In this document: positions 1 through 10,107 of the stretch, piece after piece
How positions within the stretch are numbered: position 1 is the first letter of the stretch
Layout: every line of letters starts with the position of its first letter
Assembly (NCBI GenBank): GCA_035629025.1
Contig: DASPIU010000037.1
Location: 1 to 64,000 of the forward strand
Source: Stenotrophomonas_A sp035629025
Lineage (GTDB): Bacteria; Pseudomonadota; Gammaproteobacteria; Xanthomonadales; Xanthomonadaceae
Length of the DNA: 64,000 nt
Reading direction: 5' to 3'
Position numbers and translations under genes: made by a program
Notes under the pieces: generated by a model
The model's database searches: none
What the model saw: only the letters and a program-made list of their open reading frames with translations
What the model was told of the DNA's origin: nothing

Positions 1-75
1 ACTCGGAAGTGAAACGCAGCTGCGCCGATGGTAGTGTGGCTCAAGCCATGCGAGAGTAGGTCATCGCCAGGGGCT
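1..75 (+). rRNA. rrf: 5S ribosomal RNA, 3' part
   Basis: The first ~75 bases match the 3' half of a proteobacterial 5S rRNA, including the conserved segments GAAGTGAAACGCAGC, GCCGATGGTAGTGTGG and ATGCGAGAGTAGGTCATCGC. The gene is cut by the window edge, so its 5' end and the rest of the rRNA operon lie to the left. The exact 3' end is uncertain by a few bases. A strong terminator follows at once. Confidence 0.95.
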
Positions 76-84
76 TTACCCCGC

Positions 85-111
85 AAACCCCCAGCCCACG
101 GCTGGGGGTTT
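85..111 (+). terminator. rRNA operon terminator
   Basis: AAACCCCCAGCC (85-96), loop CAC, GGCTGGGGGTTT (100-111): a perfect 12-bp stem ending in T residues, directly after the 5S gene. Classic Rho-independent terminator closing the rRNA operon. Confidence 0.92.
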
Positions 112-164
112 GTCTTTGCGCGCAAGGAAAATACAAACGCGTCATCTGGAACTACACTGCCGCC

Positions 165-980
165 ATGCCCGAGTTACCCGAAGTCGAAACCACGCTGCGT
201 GGACTGGAGCCGCATCTGCTCAAGCGCACCATCCATGGAGTGATCCTGCGCCGCCCGGATCTGCGCTGGCCGATTCCGCCGCAGATCGAACAGGAACTCC
301 CCGGTGCCAGGATCAAGGCCCTGCGCCGGCGTGCCAAATACCTGCTGCTGGAAACCGAGCGCAACGGCACCGCGATCCTGCATCTGGGCATGTCGGGGAG
401 CCTGCGGGTCCTGCCGGGCGACACGCCATTGCGAGTCCACGACCATGTGGATATCAGTCTCGACAACGGTCGGCTGTTGCGCTTCAACGATCCGCGCCGC
501 TTTGGTGCCTTGTTGTGGCAGGCCCCCGGTGACACGCATCCGCTGCTGGCCGAACTGGGCCCCGAACCGCTGTCGGACGGCTTCGATGGCGACTATCTGT
601 TCGCACGAAGCCGCGGCCGCAAGGCACCGGTGAAGACCTTCCTGATGGATCAACGCATCGTCGTTGGCGTCGGCAACATCTACGCTGCGGAAAGCCTGCA
701 CCGTGCGGGCATCAACCCGTTACGCGAGGCCGGCAAGGTCTCGCGGGAGCGTTACGCGAGGCTGGCCGAAGCGGCCAAGAACATTCTCGCCCACGCCATC
801 CAGCGCGGCGGCACCACCCTGCGGGACTTCATCAGTCCGGATGGCGCGCCGGGTTACTTCGAGCAGGAATTGCTGGTCTATGGCCGCGAAGGCGAAGCCT
901 GTCGCCGCTGCGGCACGACGCTCCGGCATGCCTCGATCGGGCAACGCGCCAGCGTCTGGTGCCCGCGCTGCCAGCGTTGA
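165..980 (+). CDS. mutM: formamidopyrimidine-DNA glycosylase (MutM/Fpg)
   Basis: A 271-aa bifunctional DNA glycosylase/AP lyase that removes 8-oxoguanine and ring-opened purines in base excision repair. The protein begins MPELPEVETT: after Met removal P2 is the Schiff-base nucleophile and E3 the acid. The N-terminal beta-sandwich is followed by a helix-two-turns-helix region (VGVGNIYAAESL, about residues 167-178). The C-terminal zinc finger has four Cys in CRRC...CPRC at the very end. Length is normal for the family. The ATG at 165 is fixed because the catalytic proline must be residue 2. It is a single gene between the rRNA terminator and a convergent LysR gene. Confidence 0.98.
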   Translation: MPELPEVETTLRGLEPHLLKRTIHGVILRRPDLRWPIPPQIEQELPGARIKALRRRAKYLLLETERNGTAILHLGMSGSLRVLPGDTPLRVHDHVDISLDNGRLLRFNDPRRFGALLWQAPGDTHPLLAELGPEPLSDGFDGDYLFARSRGRKAPVKTFLMDQRIVVGVGNIYAAESLHRAGINPLREAGKVSRERYARLAEAAKNILAHAIQRGGTTLRDFISPDGAPGYFEQELLVYGREGEACRRCGTTLRHASIGQRASVWCPRCQR

Positions 981-1013
981 GACAGGGCTGGATCAATCCG
1001 CCGAGCGGTCAGC

Positions 1014-1988
1014 TCATGCAGTATCGCGATGGAGCAAACCCAGGAATTGCTCGGCGGGTTTGCTGAGCGGCCTGCCGCGCAGAGTCACGCTGCCATAGGT
1101 CTCCAGTTTCCGCCGTAGCCGGTAAGGCAGTACCCGCAGCACGCGGCCCTCACCATTGCGTTGCGCCACGGTCTTGGGTACCACCGCTATGAGTGGCGCT
1201 CGTCTGATCAGGCTGACGGTGGTGAGGATCGATCCGGTCTCCACCAGACCAGATGGGATCATCGCGCCATGGTCATGGAATTCGTGGTCGATCACGTCGC
1301 GCATCGGGCTGCCGACGGGCTGCAACACCCATTGATAGGCAAGCAGTTCGTCGAATGCGACCAGGCGCCTGCGCGCCAGCGGATGCTGCGGGCCGACCAC
1401 CAGCGCCAGTTCCTCATTGTCGATGACGCGGAACGAATAGTCGCTGGCCGGTAGCGATACCAGGCGACCGATAACCACTTCAAGCATTCCCGCCTCCAGG
1501 CGCGGCAGCAGCCGGTCACTGGTGTCCACCGAAATGTCGATGTCCAGCAGTGGCAGGGTTGCCTTGAGGTCGATCAGCGCCTCGGTGAGCGGCCCGGGCG
1601 AAGCGGCCATGATGCTGCCAATCGAGAGCCGGCCCTTGCCACAGTGTTTGAGCGCGCTGAGTTCGCGATTCATCGCCTCCATGTTGCCGCGGATGCTGCG
1701 GAAGTAGGCGGTAACGCGTTCGCCTGCGGTATTGAGCCTGATGCCACGGCCGACGCGATCAAAGAGCGTTTGCCCAAGCGCGCTTTCGAGCTCGTGCAGC
1801 ATCTTGGTGGCCGCAGGCTGGGTAATGCTCAGCTCGGAGGCAGCACCGCGCAAGGTCTCCTTCTCCGCGACCGCGAGGATCAATGCCACCTGCTTCATGC
1901 GCAAGCGATTGAGCAGTTGCGATGTACCCGCGTGGCGATCGAAGCAACTCAAGTGGCGATCTCCTGTGGTTATCAGCCGATCAAACAT
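1014..1988 (-). CDS. LysR-family transcriptional regulator (GbpR/PcaQ-like)
   Basis: About 324 aa. The N-terminal winged helix-turn-helix (residues ~33-92; LRMKQVALILAVAEKETLRG, then AASELSITQPAATKMLHELE) is typical of LysR regulators and most like the sugar/aromatic-responsive GbpR/PcaQ branch. The rest is a periplasmic-binding-protein-like effector domain. I chose ATG 1988 because the reading frame can extend to 2204, but that would overlap the divergent pdxA-like gene and add non-conserved residues. An intermediate ATG at 2033 is also possible. The gene is transcribed away from the sugar-acid operon across a 134-bp gap, the usual arrangement for a LysR activator of the neighbouring operon. 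The effector is unknown. Confidence 0.88.
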   Translation of the reverse strand: MFDRLITTGDRHLSCFDRHAGTSQLLNRLRMKQVALILAVAEKETLRGAASELSITQPAATKMLHELESALGQTLFDRVGRGIRLNTAGERVTAYFRSIRGNMEAMNRELSALKHCGKGRLSIGSIMAASPGPLTEALIDLKATLPLLDIDISVDTSDRLLPRLEAGMLEVVIGRLVSLPASDYSFRVIDNEELALVVGPQHPLARRRLVAFDELLAYQWVLQPVGSPMRDVIDHEFHDHGAMIPSGLVETGSILTTVSLIRRAPLIAVVPKTVAQRNGEGRVLRVLPYRLRRKLETYGSVTLRGRPLSKPAEQFLGLLHRDTA

Positions 1989-2122
1989 ATTCAATTTACG
2001 GCGGACAAGTTGGGATTCTAGGATCGAACGCATCAAGACGCAGATGCGAAAAGCGCGCAGGAGACCGGCATGACACGACTTGCAATGCCCCGCAGCGGCA
2101 ACGCAACCACGCGTGACAGAAC

Positions 2123-3220
2123 ATGACGGAATTGGACGCCACGCAGCAGCCGCATCGTGGTTGCACCCCAGTGCACGATGCCAGCCCTCTGCCGGTTGTC
2201 GCACTCACGCTGGGTGATCCCGCTGGTATTGGCGCGGAACTGATCGCCCGGCTTCTCGCAAGGCCCGAGGCAAGCACCCAGGCGAACATCGTGCTGGTCG
2301 GTGATCAATGGCTATGGGAGCAAGGCCAGCACATCGCGGGTGTCCGCGTCGCCACTAGCGAGGTCACGTCGTTCTCGCAGGTGCGCGAGCGCGACGACAC
2401 CTCGCGTGCCGCCTTCCTCGCCGTGGACAGTGTGCAGGTTGATGCCGTGCACACCGGCCAGGCGGAAGCCGCCGGCGGGCGCTCCGTACTGCAGGTGCTG
2501 GACCTGTGCATGGACGCGATACTGGCCGGCGAGGTGGATGCCATCTGCTTCGCGCCGCTCAACAAGCATGCGATGAAGCTCGGCGGCATGCAGCATGAAG
2601 ACGAGCTGCACCATTTCGCGCAGTACCTGGGCGTCAACGGCTACTTTTGCGAGTTCAATACGCTAGGTGAGGTCTGGACCTCACGCATTTCCTCGCATGT
2701 GCCACTGAAGGATGCGCCGGGCCTGCTGAGCAAGGAGCGGATCGAACAGGCTTCGGAACTGATCTACCGCTCGCTGCTGGCCAGCGGCGTGCGGACGCCC
2801 AAGGTGGCGATCGCCGCGCTCAATCCGCATGCCGGCGACGGCGGCGTCTGTGGCCGCGAGGAGCTGGACATCATCGTGCCGGCCGTGCGTGCGCTGCAGA
2901 CACGCGACTGGCCGACCGACGCGCCTTTCCACGGCCCGTTTCCGGCCGACACGATCTTCCTCAAGGCCATGGCCGGCGAGTACCAGGCCATTGTCACCAT
3001 GTACCACGACCAGGGCCAGATCGCGATCAAGCTGCTCGGCTTCTCGCGCGGTGTCACCGTGCAGGGTGGCCTCCCGATTCCCATCACCACGCCGGCGCAT
3101 GGCACGGCCTACGACATCGCGGGGCAGGGCAAGGCCAATGCCGAGGCGACCTGGCAAGCCTTCCTGATCGCCTGCCGCATGGGCCGCGCGCATCGCGCCG
3201 CGGCGTTGGCCCGCGCATGA
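2123..3220 (+). CDS. PdxA-family (PdxA2-like) NAD-dependent dehydrogenase
   Basis: A 365-aa member of the 4-hydroxythreonine-4-phosphate dehydrogenase family. Visible hallmarks are LGDPAGIGAEL near residue 31, the ALNPHAGDGG metal/phosphate motif near 233, GPFPADTIF near 270 and MYHDQGQIAIK near 293, holding the His/Asp residues that bind the divalent metal. Because it heads a sugar-acid catabolic operon, I infer a PdxA2-type catabolic dehydrogenase rather than the pyridoxal-phosphate biosynthesis enzyme. Oddly, known PdxA2 enzymes act on phosphorylated four-carbon acids made by a DUF1537 kinase, and no such kinase is present here. The start leaves no obvious Shine-Dalgarno sequence. ATGs slightly downstream are not excluded. 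Confidence 0.85.
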   Translation: MTELDATQQPHRGCTPVHDASPLPVVALTLGDPAGIGAELIARLLARPEASTQANIVLVGDQWLWEQGQHIAGVRVATSEVTSFSQVRERDDTSRAAFLAVDSVQVDAVHTGQAEAAGGRSVLQVLDLCMDAILAGEVDAICFAPLNKHAMKLGGMQHEDELHHFAQYLGVNGYFCEFNTLGEVWTSRISSHVPLKDAPGLLSKERIEQASELIYRSLLASGVRTPKVAIAALNPHAGDGGVCGREELDIIVPAVRALQTRDWPTDAPFHGPFPADTIFLKAMAGEYQAIVTMYHDQGQIAIKLLGFSRGVTVQGGLPIPITTPAHGTAYDIAGQGKANAEATWQAFLIACRMGRAHRAAALARA

Positions 3221-3248
3221 AGCCACGTCAGCCAGGGCAGCCATCGCC

Positions 3249-4421
3249 ATGAAGATCAAATCCATTCGCGCGCGGGTGTTTCAGTGGAAGGGCAGGACCG
3301 TGCCGCCGCAGGGCAACTTCTGTTCCAACGCCATGGACCTGCTCTACGCGCCGGCCGAGAGCATGAGCACCTTCCGCTTCCACGCCTGGACCGTGGTGGA
3401 GATGGAAACCGATGACGGCATCGTCGGCCTGGGCAACGTGGCGCTGGCGCCGAAAATCGCCAAGGCAATCATCGACGAACACCTGGCGCCACTGGTCATC
3501 GGCCACGACCCCTGGGACTACGAATACCTGTGGCAACGCATGTACCGCGCGACCCATGCCTGGGGCCGCAAGGGCGTGACGATGGCCGCGATCTCCGCGG
3601 TCGATCTGGCGATCTGGGACATCCTCGGCAAGTCGGTGCAACAGCCGGTGTTCAAGCTGCTCGGTGGCCGGACCAAGGAACGCATCCCCTGCTACTACTC
3701 CAAGCTTTACCGCACCGCCCTGGATGACATGCAGTCCGAAGCGCAGCAGTACCTGGACCAGGGCTTCACCATGTTCAAGGCGCGCTTCGGCCACGGGCCG
3801 GCGCACGGCACCGCCGGGGTCACCGAGAACCTGAAGGCGGTGGAGGCGATCCGCGAAGTGATCGGCTACGAAAACGACCTGATGCTCGAGTGCTACATGG
3901 GCTGGAACCTGGAGTACGCCAAGCGCATCCTGCCCAAACTCGAACGCTTCCAGCCGCGCTGGCTGGAAGAGCCGGTAATCGCTGACGACATCGACGGCTA
4001 CGCCGAGCTGAACCAGCTCACCAGCATTCCGATTTCCGGCGGCGAGCACGAATTCTCGCTGTACGGCTTCAAGCAGCTGCTCGACAGGAAGGCCGTCAGC
4101 GTCGTGCAGTACGACACCAACCGCGTCGGTGGCATCACCGTGGCGCACAAGGTCAACGCGCTGTGCGAAGCCTACTCGGTCCCGGTCGTCCCGCATGCCG
4201 GGCAGATGCACAACTACCACCTGACCATGAGCACCCTGGCCTCGCCGATGAGCGAGTACTTCCCGATGTTCGACGTGGAGGTGGGCAACGAGTTGTTCTA
4301 CTACATCTTCGAGGGCGAGCCCGTTGCCGAGGACGGATTTGTCCAGCTGCGCGATGACGTTCCGGGGCTCGGCCTGTCCATCAGGCACGAGTACCTCGAC
4401 CAGTTCGACATCATCGAGTAG
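3249..4421 (+). CDS. enolase-superfamily acid-sugar dehydratase (L-rhamnonate dehydratase-like)
   Basis: A 390-aa mandelate racemase/muconate lactonizing enzyme family protein: N-terminal capping domain, then a TIM barrel. Likely metal ligands are E214 (LMLECYMGW), E240/E241 (WLEEPV) and E266 (SGGEHEF). H316 in VPHAGQ is the likely general base. The overall pattern (RFGHGPAHGTAG, SGGEH, VPHAGQMHNYH) resembles L-rhamnonate dehydratases, although the first ligand is Glu instead of Asp. The expected reaction is dehydration of an aldonate to a 2-keto-3-deoxy acid. The substrate cannot be read from sequence; operon context suggests a pentonate or hexonate. It sits 28 bp after the pdxA-like gene and 7 bp before the next gene. 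Confidence 0.85.
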   Translation: MKIKSIRARVFQWKGRTVPPQGNFCSNAMDLLYAPAESMSTFRFHAWTVVEMETDDGIVGLGNVALAPKIAKAIIDEHLAPLVIGHDPWDYEYLWQRMYRATHAWGRKGVTMAAISAVDLAIWDILGKSVQQPVFKLLGGRTKERIPCYYSKLYRTALDDMQSEAQQYLDQGFTMFKARFGHGPAHGTAGVTENLKAVEAIREVIGYENDLMLECYMGWNLEYAKRILPKLERFQPRWLEEPVIADDIDGYAELNQLTSIPISGGEHEFSLYGFKQLLDRKAVSVVQYDTNRVGGITVAHKVNALCEAYSVPVVPHAGQMHNYHLTMSTLASPMSEYFPMFDVEVGNELFYYIFEGEPVAEDGFVQLRDDVPGLGLSIRHEYLDQFDIIE

Positions 4422-4428
4422 CCCGCGC

Positions 4429-5358
4429 ATGAGCCGCCTGTCCCGGCCGCGCTATCGCGGCATCTTCCCCGTCGCGCCCACCACCTTCACCGAGGCCGGT
4501 GCGCTGGACCTGGCAAGCCAGCGGCGCTGCCTGGATTTCATCATCGACTCGGGCGCCGACGGCATCTGCATCCTCGGCAACTTCTCCGAGCAGTTCCTGC
4601 TCTCCGACGAGGAACGTGAACTGCTCACGCGCACCGCCCTGGAGCATATCGCCGGGCGCGTGCCGGTCATCGTCACCACCACCCATGCCAGTACCGCGGC
4701 GTGCGTGGCCCGCAGCCGCCGGGCACAGGACATGGGCGCGGCCATGGTGATGGTGATGCCGCCTTATCACGGCGCGACTTTCCGCGTGCCCGAGGCGCAG
4801 ATCTTCGAGTTCCACGCGCGGCTTTCCGATGCGCTGCGCATCCCGATCATGGTTCAGGACGCACCGGCCAGTGGCACGCTGCTGACGGCCGCGTTCCTCG
4901 CCAGGATGGCCAGGGAGATCGAACAGGTCAGCTACTTCAAGATCGAGACGGCCGGGGCGGCGAGCAAGCTGCGTGCGCTGATCCAGCTCGGAGGCGAGGC
5001 CGTCGAGGGACCCTGGGACGGTGAGGAGGCGATCACCCTGCTCGCCGATCTCGACGCGGGTGCCACCGGCGCGATGACCGGTGGCGCCTTTGCCGATGGC
5101 ATCGGTCCGATCATCGCAGCGCACCGCGCCGGTGATCTAGACCGCGCCTTCGCCCAATACCAGCGCTGGTTGCCGCTGATCAATGTCGAGAACCGCCAGG
5201 CCGGCTTCCTCGCCGCCAAGGCGCTGATGAAGGAAGGCGGTGTCATTGCTTGCGACGCACCGCGCCACCCCTGGCCGGCGCTGCATCCGGAAGTACGCAA
5301 GGGCCTGCTGGCGACCGCCAGACGGCTCGACCCCCTGGTCCTGCGCTGGGGCCATTAG
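4429..5358 (+). CDS. DHDPS-family enzyme, probable 2-keto-3-deoxy-pentonate dehydratase
   Basis: A 309-aa (beta/alpha)8 protein of the dihydrodipicolinate synthase/N-acetylneuraminate lyase family (GIFPVAPTTF near the N-terminus). The Schiff-base lysine is K171 in YFKIET, with E173 two residues on. This K-x-E arrangement at residues 171/173 matches what I recall for L-2-keto-3-deoxyarabonate dehydratase, which makes 2-oxoglutarate semialdehyde. An aldolase activity (pyruvate plus an aldehyde) is the main alternative. The following aldehyde dehydrogenase would oxidise the product. ATG 4429 is 7 bp after the upstream stop; a longer frame back to 4324 lies inside the dehydratase gene and is not conserved. 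Confidence 0.83.
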   Translation: MSRLSRPRYRGIFPVAPTTFTEAGALDLASQRRCLDFIIDSGADGICILGNFSEQFLLSDEERELLTRTALEHIAGRVPVIVTTTHASTAACVARSRRAQDMGAAMVMVMPPYHGATFRVPEAQIFEFHARLSDALRIPIMVQDAPASGTLLTAAFLARMAREIEQVSYFKIETAGAASKLRALIQLGGEAVEGPWDGEEAITLLADLDAGATGAMTGGAFADGIGPIIAAHRAGDLDRAFAQYQRWLPLINVENRQAGFLAAKALMKEGGVIACDAPRHPWPALHPEVRKGLLATARRLDPLVLRWGH

Positions 5359-5368
5359 AGAACCCGAC

Positions 5369-6805
5369 ATGCAAAGACACGACAACTTCATCGGCGGTGA
5401 GTGGCCGCAGGCCGCGAACTATGTTGCCAACGTCAATCCTTCCAACCTTGCCGATGTCATCGCCGAGTACGCGCAGGGCGACGAAGGCGACGTCGATGCC
5501 GCGGTGGCCGCGGCCCGCACCGCGTTTCCAGGCTGGGCCAGCAGCGGCATCCAGGCCCGCGCAGACGCGCTCGACAGGATAGGCAGCGAAATTCTCGCGC
5601 GCCGCGAGGAACTCGGGCTGCTGCTGGCACGCGAAGAAGGCAAGACCTGGCCCGAAGGCATCGGCGAGTCCACCCGTGCCGGGCAGATCTTCAAGTTCTT
5701 TGCCGGGCAATGCCTGCGTCCGTCCGGTGAGACCTTGCCATCGGTACGGCCGGGAATCGACGTGGAGATCAGCCGCGAGCCGGTCGGCGTCATCGGCCTG
5801 ATCACGCCGTGGAACTTCCCCATTGCCATTCCAGCCTGGAAAGTCGCGCCGGCACTGGCTTTCGGCAATTGCGTCGTGCTCAAACCCGCCGAACTGGTGC
5901 CGGGCTGCGCCTGGGCATTGGCCGAGATCATCAGCCGCTGCGGCCTGCCCGCCGGCGTGTTCAACCTGGTGATGGGCCGTGGCAGCGTCGTCGGCAGCGC
6001 ACTGGTGAGGCATCCGCGCATCGATGCGATCAGCTTCACCGGCTCGGCCGCGATCGGCCGCGACATCGCCAGCCAGTGCGGTGCCGCGCACAAGAAGGTA
6101 CAGCTGGAGATGGGCGGCAAGAACCCGCAGGTGATCCTCGACGATGCGAATCTCGCCCAGGCCGTGGAGCTGAGCGTGCAGAGCGCGTTCTATTCGACCG
6201 GCCAGCGCTGCACGGCGTCGAGCCGATTGATCGTCACCGAGGGCATCTACCCCAAGTTCCTTGCGGCGATGAAGGCGCGCATGGCCGAGCTGCTCATCGG
6301 CGATGCGCTGGTGCCGGGCTCCGATATCGGTCCGGTCGCCAGCCAGCCGCAGCTGGACAGGAACCTGGAGTACGTCGAGATCGGCACGCGCGAAGGCGCC
6401 ATCCTGGCCATGGGCGGGCACCGCCTGAAGCGCGATACCGAGGGCTACTACATGGCGCCCGCGCTGCTGGTGGATACCCACAACGACATGCGCATCAACC
6501 GCGAGGAAATCTTTGGCCCGGTCGCCAGTGTGATCCGGGTCAACGACTACGAGGAAGCGCTGGCGACAGCGAACGATACCGAGTTCGGCCTGTCCGCTGG
6601 TATCGCCACGACCAGCCTGAAGCATGCAACGCATTTCCGGCGCCATAGCCAGGCCGGCATGGTGATGGTGAACCTGCCCACCGCGGGCGTGGATTACCAC
6701 GTGCCCTTCGGCGGCCGCAAACGCTCCAGCTACGGACCGCGGGAGCAGGGTCAGTACGCCGAGGAATTCTTCACCACGGTCAAGACCACGTACACGCTGG
6801 CCTGA
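5369..6805 (+). CDS. aldehyde dehydrogenase, probably 2-oxoglutarate-semialdehyde dehydrogenase
   Basis: A 478-aa NAD(P)-dependent aldehyde dehydrogenase. It has the PWNFP motif, catalytic base E247 in LEMGGKNP and nucleophile C281 in GQRCTASSR. The C-terminus (GPREQGQYAEEFFTTVKTTY) resembles 2-oxoglutarate semialdehyde (2,5-dioxovalerate) dehydrogenases. That would be the last step of a non-phosphorylative sugar-acid pathway, delivering 2-oxoglutarate to the TCA cycle. If the preceding enzyme is an aldolase, lactaldehyde or glycolaldehyde would be the substrate instead. ATG 5369 lies 10 bp after the upstream stop, and upstream extension is non-conserved. Confidence 0.9.
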   Translation: MQRHDNFIGGEWPQAANYVANVNPSNLADVIAEYAQGDEGDVDAAVAAARTAFPGWASSGIQARADALDRIGSEILARREELGLLLAREEGKTWPEGIGESTRAGQIFKFFAGQCLRPSGETLPSVRPGIDVEISREPVGVIGLITPWNFPIAIPAWKVAPALAFGNCVVLKPAELVPGCAWALAEIISRCGLPAGVFNLVMGRGSVVGSALVRHPRIDAISFTGSAAIGRDIASQCGAAHKKVQLEMGGKNPQVILDDANLAQAVELSVQSAFYSTGQRCTASSRLIVTEGIYPKFLAAMKARMAELLIGDALVPGSDIGPVASQPQLDRNLEYVEIGTREGAILAMGGHRLKRDTEGYYMAPALLVDTHNDMRINREEIFGPVASVIRVNDYEEALATANDTEFGLSAGIATTSLKHATHFRRHSQAGMVMVNLPTAGVDYHVPFGGRKRSSYGPREQGQYAEEFFTTVKTTYTLA

Positions 6806-6814
6806 GCATCGAAC

Positions 6815-7621
6815 GTGATCTCCATGGCGCAACCCGTGCTCGAATGGCTGTTGCTTCCGATCAGTGGCGCGCCGGATCATCGCATTGCCAGCTGGGCCGC
6901 CTGGCATGGCCGGCTGATGGTGCTGGCGTGGGCCATCTTGTTGCCGATAGGGGTGATGGCGGCGCGCTTCTTCAAGGTGCTGCCGGGCCAGGATTGGCCA
7001 CGCCGGCTGGATCACAAGGCCTGGTGGCATGCCCACCGCCTGTTGCAGGCCCTGGGCGTGGTCACGATGAGTGTGGGCATTGCACTGGCCTGGGGCCACG
7101 CCGCGGGCGCGTCCGCATGGGCACGCTGGCACGGCTGGCTGGGTTGGACGCTGCTGGCCTGCGGCTGGTTGCAGGTCGTCGGCGGCCTGTTGCGCGGCAG
7201 CAAGGGCGGGCCCACCGATGTGCGCCTGCGTGGCGACCACTACGACATGAGCCGGCGGCGCCGCTACTTCGAGTGGCTGCACAAGCTGGTCGGCTACACG
7301 GCGCTGCTGCTGGCGGTCGGCAACATTGCGCTGGGCCTGGCGGTGGCCGATGCGCCGCGCTGGATGTGGCTGTGCATTGGCGCATGGTGGGCGGCGTGGA
7401 GCGTCGCCTTCTGCAGCCTGCAACGCGCGGGCCGTTGCATCGATACCTATCAGGCGATCTGGGGCCCGGGGCTGGAACACCCGGGCAACCACGTCCCGGT
7501 GATCGGCCGCGGCGTGCAGCGCTATAGCGCAGAGGAATGGGCCCAGCGCCACGCACGGCGGCGACAGCCGCCCGGTGTCGCGCCGCTGCGCCCTGGATCA
7601 TCCACGCACAGGACACGATAG
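6815..7621 (+). CDS. cytochrome b561-domain membrane protein
   Basis: A 268-aa inner-membrane protein with five or six hydrophobic helices. Histidines recur in a b561-like pattern (WHGRLM, WWHAHR, RWHGWLG, LHKLVGY) and probably bind two b-type hemes for transmembrane electron transfer. GTG at 6815 gives the listed frame; ATG at 6824 is an equally good start. It lies 9 bp after the aldehyde dehydrogenase and 11 bp before the ABC ATPase, so it appears to be part of the operon. It might take electrons from a periplasmic sugar oxidation, but that is a guess. The Arg/Pro-rich tail is cytoplasmic or unstructured. Confidence 0.78.
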   Translation: MISMAQPVLEWLLLPISGAPDHRIASWAAWHGRLMVLAWAILLPIGVMAARFFKVLPGQDWPRRLDHKAWWHAHRLLQALGVVTMSVGIALAWGHAAGASAWARWHGWLGWTLLACGWLQVVGGLLRGSKGGPTDVRLRGDHYDMSRRRRYFEWLHKLVGYTALLLAVGNIALGLAVADAPRWMWLCIGAWWAAWSVAFCSLQRAGRCIDTYQAIWGPGLEHPGNHVPVIGRGVQRYSAEEWAQRHARRRQPPGVAPLRPGSSTHRTR

Positions 7622-7632
7622 CGAGGCAAGCG

Positions 7633-8731
<1,099 letters not shown>

Positions 8732-8772
8732 GTTTGCGGCCGCTTCGGATTCCAGACTAACGCGGAGAAACC

Positions 8773-10107
8773 ATGCAACGTCGACGATTCCTCCAGGCCA
8801 GCGCGCTTTCGGTCTTTGGCGCGGCGCTGCCGCTGGCCAGCAGCCATGCGCAGAACCGCTATGCCCGCTACAAGGGCCAGACGCTGGTGATCAGCGTTCC
8901 CGCGCATCCACACTACGACGCCATGCGCAGCCTGCTGCCGGCCTTTACCCGCGAGACCGGCATCAAGGTCGAGGTCGACAAGCTGCAGATCCTGCGCATG
9001 AAGGACAAGCAGCTGCTGGAGATGTCCAAGCGCCAGGGCGATTACGACCTGGTCAGCTACGTGGTGATGTGGAAAAGCGAGTACGTGAAAAAGGGCGCCA
9101 TCCGCGAGCTGGCGCCGTTCCTCGCCAATCCCGGCCTGGCTGACCCCGCTTTCGATCTGCGCGACATCGTGCCGGTCTATCTGGAGAACATCGGCATGGT
9201 CGGCGGCCCCAAGGGCTATCTCGCCGGGCCCGGTGCGCGGCTGTACGGGCTGCCCTATGGCGCCGAGACCTCGCTGCTGGCGTACCGCCGCGACATCTTC
9301 GCCAAGCATGGCCTGTCGCCGCCGCAGGACTACGCCCAATTGCAGAGCCTGCTGCAGACGCTGAAAGCCAAGGCGGGTATCGGCGCGCTGACTTCACGCG
9401 GCCAGGCCGGTCATCAATGCGTGCATGCATGGCTGCTGCATCTCAACCCGATGGGCGGCAGCATCTTCGACGCGCAGTGGAAGCCGCGCTTCAATGACGC
9501 GATCGGGGTCAGGGCGCTCAGTTTCCTCAAGCAGGTCGCCGACACCGGGCCGGCCGGTGTGCCTGGCTACGGCCAGGGCGAAATGATCACGGCTTTCCTG
9601 CAAGGCCAGGCGGCGATGTACCTGGATTCGAGCCTGATCTTCGGCGCGGTGCGCAACCCCAGCGGCTCGAAGATCGCGGGCAAGGTGGCTTATGCGCTGC
9701 ATCCAAAGGGTGTGCGCCGCTCATCGCAGTCCGGCGGCCTGGGCCTGGCCATTCCGCGCAACGCCCGCAATGCCGATGCCGCCTTCCTGCTGATCCAATG
9801 GCTGACGAGCAAGCAGCAGGACATCGCCGTTGCCATGGCCGGTGGCGTGCCCTCGCGGCTGAGCACGCTGGCGCATCCGGACCTGGTGCGGCAGTACCCC
9901 GAATACGCGACGCTGCGCGAACAGCTGCAGTATTCGAACCCTGACTGGCGCCCGATCATTCCCGAATGGGATGAGATCAACGTGCAGGCCCTGGGCATTG
10001 CCGTGTCCGAGGCGCTGACCGGCAAGAAGTCGCCGCAGCAGGCGCTGGATGATGTGGTCCCCAAGGTCAGCGACATCATGCGCCGCGGCGGCTACTTCAA
10101 GCAATGA
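8773..10107 (+). CDS. sugar ABC transporter substrate-binding protein (family 1)
   Basis: A 444-aa extracellular solute-binding protein of the MalE/UgpB type. The N-terminus MQRRRFLQASAL is a twin-arginine motif followed by a hydrophobic stretch and a likely cut after SHAQ (~residue 27), suggesting Tat export; a full tatABC set is at 41740-43136. The mature part has the typical two-lobed pattern (LVISVPAHPHYDAMRSLLPAF, LYGLPYGAETSLLAYRRD). It would capture the sugar or sugar lactone in the periplasm for the adjacent permeases. GGAGAAACC precedes the ATG. The stop overlaps the next start by 4 nt. Confidence 0.9.
   Translation: MQRRRFLQASALSVFGAALPLASSHAQNRYARYKGQTLVISVPAHPHYDAMRSLLPAFTRETGIKVEVDKLQILRMKDKQLLEMSKRQGDYDLVSYVVMWKSEYVKKGAIRELAPFLANPGLADPAFDLRDIVPVYLENIGMVGGPKGYLAGPGARLYGLPYGAETSLLAYRRDIFAKHGLSPPQDYAQLQSLLQTLKAKAGIGALTSRGQAGHQCVHAWLLHLNPMGGSIFDAQWKPRFNDAIGVRALSFLKQVADTGPAGVPGYGQGEMITAFLQGQAAMYLDSSLIFGAVRNPSGSKIAGKVAYALHPKGVRRSSQSGGLGLAIPRNARNADAAFLLIQWLTSKQQDIAVAMAGGVPSRLSTLAHPDLVRQYPEYATLREQLQYSNPDWRPIIPEWDEINVQALGIAVSEALTGKKSPQQALDDVVPKVSDIMRRGGYFKQ

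Noticed and set aside
5243..7552. 769-codon minus-strand frame opposite the aldehyde dehydrogenase and b561 genes
   Set aside because: Antisense shadow of two genes with clear family motifs; composition is typical of GC-driven false frames.
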